Assembly: GCA_963794745.1 (NCBI GenBank) | Contig: CAWCEZ010000011.1 | Coordinates: 372,001-436,000 of the forward strand | Direction of reading: 5' to 3' | From: Fen-671 sp963794745 | GTDB taxonomy: Bacteria; Actinomycetota; Acidimicrobiia; Acidimicrobiales; Palsa-688 | Length of the DNA: 64,000 bases | In this document: positions 18,357 through 25,694 of the stretch, one piece after another | Layout: the number at the start of each line of letters is the position of its first letter | How positions within the stretch are numbered: the first letter of the stretch is position 1 | Position numbers and translations under genes: made by a program | Notes under the pieces: generated by a model | Seen by the model: only the letters and a program-made list of their open reading frames with translations | Databases searched by the model: none | Told to the model about the DNA's origin: nothing

Positions 18357-18767
18357 CTATTTCCCCGAGTAGCCCGCGGCCGCCTGCAGGTCGGGCGGGA
18401 ACTCCGACAACTCGAACACTTGGCGTACCTCGATCTCCGCTGCGCCCTCACCGAGGGGGCAACGCTTGGCCCACTCGACCGCCTCGTCTTGCGACTTGAC
18501 GTCGATCACCCAGTACCCGCCGATCATCTCCTTGGCCTCGGTGAACGGCCCGTCCTTTACGACCGGGGGTTTGCCGCTCGGGAACTGGACCCGGACCGCC
18601 TCAGCGGGCGAGTGCAGCCCGTCGAGCGAAAGAAGGACTCCCGCCTTGGCGAGCTCGTCGTTGTACCTGGTCATCGCGGCGACGGCCTCGGCGGGCGGCA
18701 TCCAATTGTCCGCCCCTCCCCCGCCGTTGCCCTGCAGCTTCGGGTAAATGAACATCATGAACCTCAT
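18357..18767 (-). CDS. DGPF/YCII-related protein
   Basis: A 136-residue member of the YCII-like fold family with the diagnostic motif KDGPFTEAKEMIGGYWVIDV at about residues 70-90, plus MKFMMFIYP-like start (MRFMMFIYPKLQG). DGPF proteins are usually co-transcribed with ECF42 sigma factors and are thought to be targets or signal partners; the reaction, if any, is not known. Its start may be ATG 18767 or the in-frame ATG four codons later. The gap to the sigma gene is about 47 bp. Confidence 0.9.
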   Translation of the reverse strand: MRFMMFIYPKLQGNGGGGADNWMPPAEAVAAMTRYNDELAKAGVLLSLDGLHSPAEAVRVQFPSGKPPVVKDGPFTEAKEMIGGYWVIDVKSQDEAVEWAKRCPLGEGAAEIEVRQVFELSEFPPDLQAAAGYSGK

Positions 18768-18909
18768 TTTGCTACTCCATCCTGTCCTGGCGGGGAGGGC
18801 CCGGAGCCGCCCCTCTTAGCCCGCTATGGGTCATGCTCCACCTGTAAGTCGAACGAGCATGCTCCAGTTCGACACGCTCCGGGAATTTTCTCACGCTTGC
18901 AGGGCCTAG

Positions 18910-18946
18910 TTGACATGTGACCTTTTGGTCACATATTATGAAGGCG
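18910..18946 (+). promoter_or_regulatory. ArsR promoter with internal operator, leaderless
   Basis: TTGACA at 18910-18915 and TATTAT at 18934-18939 are near-consensus -35/-10 boxes 18 bp apart. The spacer is almost entirely filled by the perfect inverted repeat ATGTGACC-tttt-GGTCACAT (18915-18934). Transcription would begin at about the GTG at 18946, giving a leaderless mRNA. Confidence 0.82.
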
Positions 18947-19275
18947 TGACCGATGACGACGACCGGGTGTTCAAGGCGCTCGCAGACCCCACACGACGCT
19001 CCTTGCTCGACCGGCTCTTCGCCGACGACGGCTTGACGCTGACACAGCTCGAGTCCGCCCTCGAAATGACCCGCTTCGGTGTGATGAAGCACCTGCGGGC
19101 CCTGGAGGACGCCGGCCTTGTGGTCACCCGCCGCTCGGGCAGGGAAAAGTTGCATTTCCTCAACCCTGTCCCGATCAGGCTCGTCCATGACCGATGGATA
19201 GACAAGTACACCGAGCGGCGTGTGTCAGCCCTCGTAGACCTCAAGTCGCAGCTCGAAAAGGAGACAGGAGCATGA
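18946..19275 (+). CDS. ArsR-family winged-helix repressor
   Basis: A 109-residue ArsR-type regulator of the SRPBCC-linked subgroup. The winged helix is VFKALADPTRRSLLDRLFADDGLTLTQLESALEMTRFGVMKHLRALEDAGLV, followed by the wing VTRRSGREKLHFLNPVPI. It lacks the CxC metal site of classical ArsR. GTG 18946 is preferred because a TTG-led extension would overlap the promoter. The stop overlaps the ATG of the SRPBCC gene (ATGA), so they are one operon. The palindrome in the promoter is the natural autoregulatory operator. Confidence 0.9.
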   Translation: MTDDDDRVFKALADPTRRSLLDRLFADDGLTLTQLESALEMTRFGVMKHLRALEDAGLVVTRRSGREKLHFLNPVPIRLVHDRWIDKYTERRVSALVDLKSQLEKETGA

Positions 19276-19802
19276 GCACCATGGCATCGACAGGTACCAA
19301 GACGACCCAAGTGTTCCGGGTTTACATCAAAGCAACTCCCCAAGCGGTATGGGACGCAATAACCAAAAGGGAATGGACCGAACGATATGGCTACGGGGGC
19401 GGCCCGGACCACGACCTCAACCGGACCGGGCCGTACCGGTTGCTCACCTCGGACAAGATGAAGGCGGACAGCGTCGCGATGGGCCACACACCGCCCGAGG
19501 TTGCTGTGGACGGCGAAGTCCTCGAAGCCGACGAGCCCCACAAGCTCGTGCTTACCTGGCGGATGCTCATGGACGACAACCTCGCCTCTGAAGGCTTTAC
19601 GCGGCTCACCTACGAGATCGACGTCATCGCCAACGGTGTGACCAAATTGACGGTCGTGCACGAACTGGAGGGCGCACCGCAGCTTGCCCTACTGGTCGCT
19701 GGGGAATGGGAAGCCAAGGGCGCCGGTGGTGGCTGGAGCTGGGTACTGAGCGGGCTCAAGACCCTGCTCGAAACGGGCACCGAAATGACCCACGGCTATT
19801 GA
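19272..19802 (+). CDS. SRPBCC (AHSA1-type) domain protein
   Basis: A 176-residue START/Bet-v-1-like protein. It begins TTQVFRVYIKATPQAVWDAITKREWTERYGYGG and has the family features PYRLL, VDGEVLEADEPHKLVLTWRM, FTRLTYEIDV and GGWSWVLSGLKTLLETG at the end. Such proteins bind hydrophobic ligands; actinobacterial ArsR-SRPBCC pairs are common, with the ligand unknown. Start ATG 19272 follows AGGAG and overlaps the ArsR stop, so its expression is tied to the ArsR autoregulatory loop. Confidence 0.9.
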   Translation: MSTMASTGTKTTQVFRVYIKATPQAVWDAITKREWTERYGYGGGPDHDLNRTGPYRLLTSDKMKADSVAMGHTPPEVAVDGEVLEADEPHKLVLTWRMLMDDNLASEGFTRLTYEIDVIANGVTKLTVVHELEGAPQLALLVAGEWEAKGAGGGWSWVLSGLKTLLETGTEMTHGY

Positions 19803-19824
19803 TGCTTGAACATCGCATCGTCGG

Positions 19825-20688
19825 CTAGTTGTTTGCGAGGCCCGCCAGGTAGGCGTCCCGGCGCTGATCGGGCGGGGTGAGGCTGCAGTCGCCGCAACGG
19901 GTGCCTTTCGGCAACCGGTCGTTAAGGCAACAGTTGCGGCGTTCCCAGTACCAGCCCGACCTGCCGGCATGCTCGAGCGACAAGAAATTGCCCTGTCCTT
20001 GTAAGTCGCTCGGGGCAAATTCAAAAAAGCGCTCCCCGATAGGCTTAACCCACTCCCCCAGCGTCGCCTCCATCGTGCGGAAGGCGACCGCCGACGACGC
20101 CGCCACATTGCCCCAAAGCAGGCGCCGGCCGACCCGGGCCCGCGAGCAGACCGCATCGACCAGGAGCCGCAGGTGGCCCTCGATCGCGTCGCCAAGGATG
20201 AAAACGAGCGCCTCGTCTACGAGCTCGCGGTCCGCAAAGGTGGCCGGCCCGGGGGTGCGCCCCTTTGCCAGTACGAGCGCTCGCGGCTCGCGGTAGGCGA
20301 CCAACGATGGGCGCCCTGTGGACATCGCTACTGCCAAGGCGCTCGGATCTGAGCTCGGGACAACGCCGCCCATGAGCATGCAGGACACAGCGAGCGTCAC
20401 GGCCCGGTACGAGTAGCCAAGGACGAACAGCGACGACGCCACCGCAACGGACCCGGTGCCCAGGCGAGCACCCGAACTGCGCACCGTTGCCTCCAACCAG
20501 TCCGGGTCGGCGAGCAGGTCGTCGCATTTCATCCACTGGCCATCCGGTGCTACAGCGCCCGCCCGCGCCGGGCCCACCAGGGGACCGGTGGAAGCACGCA
20601 GGTAGGAGAGGGCGCCGCCAACGCGCTCGAGCGCCCCGACGATGGCCCTCTCGGCCTCCGGGCCGTCAAGGGCCACCCAGCGTTCCAA
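19825..20688 (-). CDS. FhuF-like (2Fe-2S) ferric reductase
   Basis: A protein of about 288 residues ending in the FhuF-type cluster motif RRNCCLNDRLPKGTRCGDCSLTPP: two adjacent Cys, ten residues, then CxxC. This binds a [2Fe-2S] centre used to reduce ferric iron from siderophores in the cytoplasm. The N-terminal and middle parts (VSCMLMGGVVPSSDPSALAVAMSTG) fit the FhuF/IucA-related fold. Start at TTG 20688 is favoured by GGGAGG six bases before; TTG 20712 is possible. It is divergent from the cobalamin riboswitch operon. Confidence 0.82.
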   Translation of the reverse strand: MERWVALDGPEAERAIVGALERVGGALSYLRASTGPLVGPARAGAVAPDGQWMKCDDLLADPDWLEATVRSSGARLGTGSVAVASSLFVLGYSYRAVTLAVSCMLMGGVVPSSDPSALAVAMSTGRPSLVAYREPRALVLAKGRTPGPATFADRELVDEALVFILGDAIEGHLRLLVDAVCSRARVGRRLLWGNVAASSAVAFRTMEATLGEWVKPIGERFFEFAPSDLQGQGNFLSLEHAGRSGWYWERRNCCLNDRLPKGTRCGDCSLTPPDQRRDAYLAGLANN

Positions 20689-20739
20689 CCCGGTCCTCCC
20701 ACGGTTGCCCAAGTAAAGCTTCTTGCCCCAATGGCCCTC

Positions 20740-20895
20740 TCGGGCCTAGAGTTCGCTTAGCAACCTACTGGTCAGCGAAGTCCGGTGAGAGACCGGCGCT
20801 GTCCCGCAACTGTAGTCCCGTCGCACGTTTGGCGAAGGGCTAGCCAGGTCGCCTGGCCAGTGGGGAGTGACCAAGCACGTCGAGGCAACGAGCTG
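20740..20895 (+). promoter_or_regulatory. cobalamin riboswitch
   Basis: Hallmarks of the B12 aptamer are present in order: GAAGTCCGGTGAGAGACCGGCGCTGTCCCGCAACTGTAG (20785-20815 region) and the B12-box-like GCCAGGTCGCCTGGC. It ends about 55 bp before btuF and would repress the whole downstream transport/salvage operon when adenosylcobalamin is plentiful. Exact ends are approximate. Confidence 0.9.
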
Positions 20896-20951
20896 GTCGC
20901 AGGGTAGCCCCGGGCCCCGGCACAACCCTCGACCTCAAGGAGGAGTGTGCT

Positions 20952-21905
20952 ATGAACAGACCCCGGGCGACAATCGTTTTTGTCGTTGTATGTTCGCTAT
21001 TTCTGAGCTGCGGCGTGAGCTCTGCCTCGCCGGCACGGCCAGCCGCCGCGCAAAACCCTGCGGCGACAAGCTCGGGCTTTCCCGTTTCGGTGAAAAGTGG
21101 GGACGGTACGGTGCGGATCCCCGCCCGCCCCGAGCGGATCCTCTCCCTGTCGCCGAGCGCCACGCAGATGCTCTACGAAGTCGGGGCGGGGAGCCAAGTT
21201 GTCGGCGTCGACGAGTACTCCACGTGGCCGGCAAACGCGCCGAGGACCAAGTTCACCGGCGACGAATCGAGCGCCGAGGACTACCTTTACCTAAGGCCCG
21301 ACCTCGTGATTTTCGCGTTCCCGAGCGGGACGCTCGTGCAGCAATTGCAAAAACTGCACATACCGGTGCTCGTACTGCCTCCCGCCACGACGATAGCCAA
21401 CGTCGACAGCCAGCTTGGCGAGCTCGGCACGGCCACAGGCCACCAAAGCGGGGCCAAGAACCTTGAGTCTTCCTTTGCGGCCGACATCGCTTCGGCCGTG
21501 CGCGACGCCGGAGGCAAAGGCCGCGGAGCGACGTACTACATCGAGCTCGACCCGACCAATTACTACACCGCAACCTCAGGCACCTTTATCGGCGCTGAGT
21601 TTTCGCTCTTCGGGATGCGCGATATCGCCGACGCCGCCGGCCATGGCTCGCAGTACCCGCAAATTTCGCCTGAGTACATCTTGAAGGAAAACCCCGACTA
21701 TGTGTTCCTCGCGGACACCATCTGTTGCGGCATCAACTCGTCCAACTTCGCCCGCCGGCCCGGCTTCAGCGTGCTGGCCGCAGTGCGGCTCCATCATGTC
21801 GTCGGGTTGGACGATTCGGTTGCCTCGCAGTGGGGCCCCCACACCATGGAAGCTTTCGTGAACCTATTGTCACGGGTGCTCCGCGAAGGCGCAGCGGCCT
21901 CATGA
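20952..21905 (+). CDS. btuF: corrinoid ABC transporter substrate-binding protein
   Basis: A 317-residue exported binding protein of the BtuF/FhuD class. The signal sequence is hydrophobic and ends at LFLSCG, a weak lipobox. The mature protein shows VRIPARPERILSLSPSATQMLYEVGAGSQVVGVDEYSTWP, DYLYLRPDLVIF and LKENPDYVFLAD, all family-typical. It delivers cobalamin or cobinamide to the BtuCD channel. First gene after the riboswitch, with GGAGG before ATG 20952. Its stop overlaps the btuC ATG. Confidence 0.9.
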   Translation: MNRPRATIVFVVVCSLFLSCGVSSASPARPAAAQNPAATSSGFPVSVKSGDGTVRIPARPERILSLSPSATQMLYEVGAGSQVVGVDEYSTWPANAPRTKFTGDESSAEDYLYLRPDLVIFAFPSGTLVQQLQKLHIPVLVLPPATTIANVDSQLGELGTATGHQSGAKNLESSFAADIASAVRDAGGKGRGATYYIELDPTNYYTATSGTFIGAEFSLFGMRDIADAAGHGSQYPQISPEYILKENPDYVFLADTICCGINSSNFARRPGFSVLAAVRLHHVVGLDDSVASQWGPHTMEAFVNLLSRVLREGAAAS

Positions 21906-23182
21906 CGCTCGCCCCTGCCAGGCCTTCCAGTGAAGTGGCCCCTCCCCGCCTGTTCGACACCGCGCCGCCAGCGCCGGCAACGATCTACCCGACCCGGCTC
22001 CGGCCGGCCCACATCCTCATCGGGGTCGCCTTCCTGCTCGCGGCGGCGACAGCGAGCATCCTCATCGGCCCGGCCGACCTCCCCGCCGGCGCAGTCCTCG
22101 AAAACGTCTTGAGCAAACTGCCCTTCGTACACCTCCATTCGGGCCTTTCGGCGACGGGGTCCATCGTCGTGTGGCAATTGCGGATGCCGCGTATGGTCCT
22201 CGGCGGCATGGTCGGGGCGATGTTGGCGGTGGCAGGAGCCTCCTACCAGGGTGTGTTTTCCAACCCGCTCGCCGACCCCTACCTGCTCGGCATCGCCTCG
22301 GGGGCCGGGGCAGGTGCGACCATCGTGATCGTCGAGGGGCCGGCCCTCGGCCACCTCCCTTCGGGCGCTCTTCCTCCGGCTGCGTTCCTCGGCGGCGTCG
22401 TGGCTGTCGTGGCGACTTTTGCGCTCGGGCGCCCCCGCGCGGCAGAACGCTCAGCCGCCTCGATGTTGCTCGCCGGAGTGGCCGTCTCGGCCTTTTTCGT
22501 TGCGGTCCAGACATTCCTCATGCAGCGGAGCAGCCCCGGTGACCTCACCTTGGTCTACGGCTGGATCCTCGGCGGGCTCTCAACGGCCGGGTGGGGACAG
22601 GTCGAGCTTGTCCTGCCTTATTTAGCCGTCGCCGTGGCCGTGCTCCTTGCCTGCAGGCGGCTTCTCGACGTGCTGACAATCGGTGACGAGGAGGCGACGA
22701 GTGTCGGGGTGAGGGCGTCGCGGGTGCGTCTCATCGTGATCATCGCGGCGACTCTTGGCACAGCAGCTGCTGTCTCGGTGAGCGGTCTCATCGGCTTCGT
22801 CGGGATCATCGTGCCACATACGATCCGCCTCATCGCCGGCCCGAGCTACCGCCGGATCATCCCGCTTTCGCTGCTGTTCGGTGCGGGTTTCCTAATACTG
22901 GCGGACATCCTTGCCCGCACCGTCCTATCGCCAGGAGAGGTGCCGCTCGGGGTCGTGACGGCCTTCCTGGGCGCCCCGTTCTTCCTCGTCGTGCTCCGCC
23001 AAGCGCGGCAGGCTCGGCTGAATGCTCGACATAGAGCGGGTCAGCGTTGTGCTCGGCGGCGCAACGGTGCTGTCGAGCGTGTCGGCCCGCGTCGAGCGGG
23101 GCGGCTGGCTCGGCGTCATCGGCCCCAACGGGGCCGGGAAGTCCACGCTCGTCCGTGCCGTTACGGGCCTGCTCGCCTATGA
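21902..23182 (+). CDS. btuC: corrinoid ABC transporter permease
   Basis: A FecCD-family permease with about ten membrane helices. Recognisable parts are VVWQLRMPRMVLGGMVGAMLAVAGASYQGVFSNPLADPYLLGIASGAG and VSGLIGFVGIIVPHTIRLI, the BtuC coupling region. The homology ends at PFFLVVLRQARQARLN, about 373 residues in, at 23022. As read, the frame runs on for 160 bases through the start of btuD. A one-base change near 23017 would give TGA overlapping the btuD ATG, which is the expected arrangement, so the last 54 codons are probably artefactual. Confidence 0.88.
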   Translation: MTLAPARPSSEVAPPRLFDTAPPAPATIYPTRLRPAHILIGVAFLLAAATASILIGPADLPAGAVLENVLSKLPFVHLHSGLSATGSIVVWQLRMPRMVLGGMVGAMLAVAGASYQGVFSNPLADPYLLGIASGAGAGATIVIVEGPALGHLPSGALPPAAFLGGVVAVVATFALGRPRAAERSAASMLLAGVAVSAFFVAVQTFLMQRSSPGDLTLVYGWILGGLSTAGWGQVELVLPYLAVAVAVLLACRRLLDVLTIGDEEATSVGVRASRVRLIVIIAATLGTAAAVSVSGLIGFVGIIVPHTIRLIAGPSYRRIIPLSLLFGAGFLILADILARTVLSPGEVPLGVVTAFLGAPFFLVVLRQARQARLNARHRAGQRCARRRNGAVERVGPRRAGRLARRHRPQRGREVHARPCRYGPARL

Positions 23183-23825
23183 CGGCGAGATCCGCATCGC
23201 AGGTGAGGCGTTCGCCAAATCCGACCAGCGGCGCCGCGCCCGCTCGGTCGCCTATGTACCGCAGCGGCCGGTACTGCCCCGGTCCATGAACGTCACCGAC
23301 TACGTGCTCCTGGGCCGCTCGGCGCACCATCCTTACCTCGGCGCCGAGACCGCCCGCGACCGGCGGGTCACCGCGACGGTGCTCGAGCGGCTCCAGCTCG
23401 GCGAGTTTTCCAAGCGGTTGCTCGGGGAACTTTCAGGTGGCGAGTCGCAGCGCGTCGTGCTCGCCCGTGCCCTCGTGCAGGAAGCGCCCGTGCTCGTCAT
23501 GGACGAGCCGACGACATCGCTTGACCTAGGCCACAGCCAGCTCGTGCTCGAGCTCGCCGACGAGCTTCGCCGGGAAAAGGGGCTCTGCGTGCTCTGCGCG
23601 ATCCACGACCTTACGCTGGCGGCGCAGTACTCCGAGCGCCTGCTCGTGCTCACCCACGGCCGCGCAGTGCTGTCGGGCCCCCCTGCCGACGTGCTGACCG
23701 AGGCCAACATCAGGCGGTTTTTCGAGGCCGAGGTTGAGGTTTTGGACGGCACTTGCGGGCCGGCGGTCTCACCGGTGCGGCGCCAGGCCGTCGTGCCAAA
23801 CTACGAAAGCAAAGTGAGGGCCTAA
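23022..23825 (+). CDS. btuD: corrinoid ABC transporter ATPase
   Basis: A 267-residue ABC ATPase. Walker A is GPNGAGKST near residue 37, the signature motif LSGGESQRV, Walker B VLVMDEPTTSLD, and switch His in CAIHDLTLAAQ. It powers the BtuC channel. Its ATG lies within the 3' end of the btuC frame. The neighbours and riboswitch assign it to corrinoid rather than siderophore uptake. Confidence 0.93.
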   Translation: MLDIERVSVVLGGATVLSSVSARVERGGWLGVIGPNGAGKSTLVRAVTGLLAYDGEIRIAGEAFAKSDQRRRARSVAYVPQRPVLPRSMNVTDYVLLGRSAHHPYLGAETARDRRVTATVLERLQLGEFSKRLLGELSGGESQRVVLARALVQEAPVLVMDEPTTSLDLGHSQLVLELADELRREKGLCVLCAIHDLTLAAQYSERLLVLTHGRAVLSGPPADVLTEANIRRFFEAEVEVLDGTCGPAVSPVRRQAVVPNYESKVRA

Positions 23826-23827
23826 CA

Positions 23828-24406
23828 ATGGCAACGCCATCGCCTAAGGAGGCGCCGCCTACCACGGCGCCGCCCAGAGCCAACAAGCGCGCCAATTCGA
23901 TCGTGCTCGTTGCGACCGGTGACGGCAAAGGCAAGACAACCGCGGCCATGGGGACGGCCTTGCGCGCGCTGGCACGGGGTTGGGCTGTGTTCGTCGTCCA
24001 GTTCGTGAAGTCAGGCAAATGGGGCTCGGGCGAGATCCGCCTGCTGAGCGACCTCGGCGCGCAGTGCCATACGATGGGCGACGGCTTCACCTGGGACAGT
24101 GACGACCTCGAGCGGTCGGCCGAAATAGCCCGTGCTGCTTGGGAACTTGCAAGGGAGGCAATCGCGTCAGGGCGCTACGAGCTCGTCGTCCTCGACGAGG
24201 TCACCTACCCGGTCAACTGGGGTTGGGTCGACGGCGACGAGATCGTCTCGGCCATATCGGCACGGCCGGAAAAGGTGAACGTTTTCGTAACGGGTAGGGA
24301 CGCACCTGCGGCCCTCGTCGAGATTGCCGATACCGTCACCGACATGCGCAACGTAAAGCACGCTTACGAGGCGGGGATATTGGCCGCAAAAGGGATCGAC
24401 TTCTGA
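23828..24406 (+). CDS. cobO: cob(I)yrinic acid a,c-diamide adenosyltransferase
   Basis: A 192-residue CobO/BtuR-type enzyme that transfers the adenosyl group from ATP to the reduced corrinoid. The nucleotide-binding loop GDGKGKTTAAMGTALRALARGW is at about residues 29-50, followed by VVQFVKSGKWGSGE, LVVLDEVTYPVNWGW and VFVTGRDAP, all family signatures. ATG 23828 begins two bases after the btuD stop. The stop overlaps cobU's ATG. Confidence 0.95.
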   Translation: MATPSPKEAPPTTAPPRANKRANSIVLVATGDGKGKTTAAMGTALRALARGWAVFVVQFVKSGKWGSGEIRLLSDLGAQCHTMGDGFTWDSDDLERSAEIARAAWELAREAIASGRYELVVLDEVTYPVNWGWVDGDEIVSAISARPEKVNVFVTGRDAPAALVEIADTVTDMRNVKHAYEAGILAAKGIDF

Positions 24407-24939
24407 TGCTGACCTTGCTCCTCGGAGGCGCAAGGAGCGGGAAGTCCGCTTTGGCGTTGGAGTTGGCATCCACCAGCGCGGCACCCGTCACCTTCCTTGC
24501 AACAGGCGAGGCGTCAGACGATGAAATGGCAGAGCGGATCGCGCTGCACCGTTCGCAGCGCCCGGCGTTTTGGGGCACGGTGGAAGAGCCCATAGAGCTC
24601 GAAAAAGCCTTGCGCGATATCGCAGACCGCTCGACCATCGTCGTTGATTGCCTGACGCTGTGGGTCGCCAACCTGCTCGCGGCTGGCTACCACGACGAGG
24701 CAGCCGTCGCAGCCGCCCGTGCCGTGACGGCACTGTGCGCCGAACGGCCAGGCAAAGCCATCGTCGTGTCGAACGAGGTCGGCTCCGGCATCGTCCCGAC
24801 GGACAACTTCCTCTCCCGGCGCTACCGCGACCTGCTCGGGCGAGTGAACATTGCCTTCGCGCAGCGTGCCGACGACGCCTTTCTCGTCGTGGCCGGGCGC
24901 GTCCTTGCCCTGATGCCTACGAAGGGCGTCATCCAGTGA
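24406..24939 (+). CDS. cobU: adenosylcobinamide kinase/GTP guanylyltransferase
   Basis: A 177-residue bifunctional kinase/guanylyltransferase that activates cobinamide for nucleotide-loop assembly. The P-loop GGARSGKSALAL lies at residues 6-17. The motif TFLATGEASDDEMAERIALHRSQRP contains the guanylylated His region, and VSNEVGSGIVPTDNFLSRRYRDLLGRVN is diagnostic. The ATG overlaps the cobO TGA by one base. Confidence 0.95.
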   Translation: MLTLLLGGARSGKSALALELASTSAAPVTFLATGEASDDEMAERIALHRSQRPAFWGTVEEPIELEKALRDIADRSTIVVDCLTLWVANLLAAGYHDEAAVAAARAVTALCAERPGKAIVVSNEVGSGIVPTDNFLSRRYRDLLGRVNIAFAQRADDAFLVVAGRVLALMPTKGVIQ

Positions 24940-25694
24940 GCCCGCCAGTGCAGGCACGCTCCGTCCCGAGCGAGTTCGGCGCCGCCGTCGCGTTCCTGAC
25001 ACCTTTCGGCAACCGGCGAGGGCCTCAGCCCGGGCCTACGACGATGGCCTACTTTCCCGCCGTCGGTGCCGCGATCGGCGCAGTGATAGGCCTGTCGTGG
25101 GCCGCGACCCGTAGGCGCCTCCCACCGCTGCCTGCAGCGGCCATCGTGGTTGGGTTGGACGCACTGGTGACAGGAGGCCTGCACCTCGACGGGCTGGCCG
25201 ACACCGCTGACGGGCTGTGCGCCCACGTCCCGGCAAAGAGCCGGCTCGAGATCATGTCTGAGCCGCAGGTCGGGACCTTCGCTGTGGTGGCCCTGGGGGC
25301 CGCGCTCATCACCCGGACAGCGGCGCTCGCGGCGCTCGAACCGTCACCGGCCCTGCTTGCCTGCCTGTACTGCTCTTCTCGCTCGGTAATGGTCGTAGCG
25401 AGCCGAACGATGACGTACGCGCGCCAGGAGGGGCTTGCAACCGCCTTCCTGCCCGCCCCCGCCGGTAGCGACGGCGCACTCGTGGCCGGCGTCGCCGGGG
25501 CCGGCGCGGCGCTGTTGCTCGCCGCCCTGGTGGCTGGGCGGCGCGGCGCCCGAGCCGTGGTCGCCGGCTGGCTCTCCGGGGCGCTCGTCCTCGTGCTCGC
25601 CCAGCGAAGGATCGGCGGGTTCACGGGCGACGTCCTCGGCGCCGCCGGTGTCGTATGCGAGACATCGGGCCTCGTCGTGGCTGCTGCCAAATGA
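24936..25694 (+). CDS. cobS: adenosylcobinamide-GDP ribazoletransferase
   Basis: A 252-residue integral membrane enzyme joining adenosylcobinamide-GDP to alpha-ribazole (phosphate). The family core is GGLHLDGLADTADGLCAH near residues 70-86, with the Asp residues for metal binding, and SEPQVGTFAVVALGA. Four to six hydrophobic stretches follow. GTG 24936 overlaps the cobU TGA, and the stop overlaps the ATG of the bluB-cobT fusion: strong translational coupling. Confidence 0.95.
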   Translation: MSPPVQARSVPSEFGAAVAFLTPFGNRRGPQPGPTTMAYFPAVGAAIGAVIGLSWAATRRRLPPLPAAAIVVGLDALVTGGLHLDGLADTADGLCAHVPAKSRLEIMSEPQVGTFAVVALGAALITRTAALAALEPSPALLACLYCSSRSVMVVASRTMTYARQEGLATAFLPAPAGSDGALVAGVAGAGAALLLAALVAGRRGARAVVAGWLSGALVLVLAQRRIGGFTGDVLGAAGVVCETSGLVVAAAK

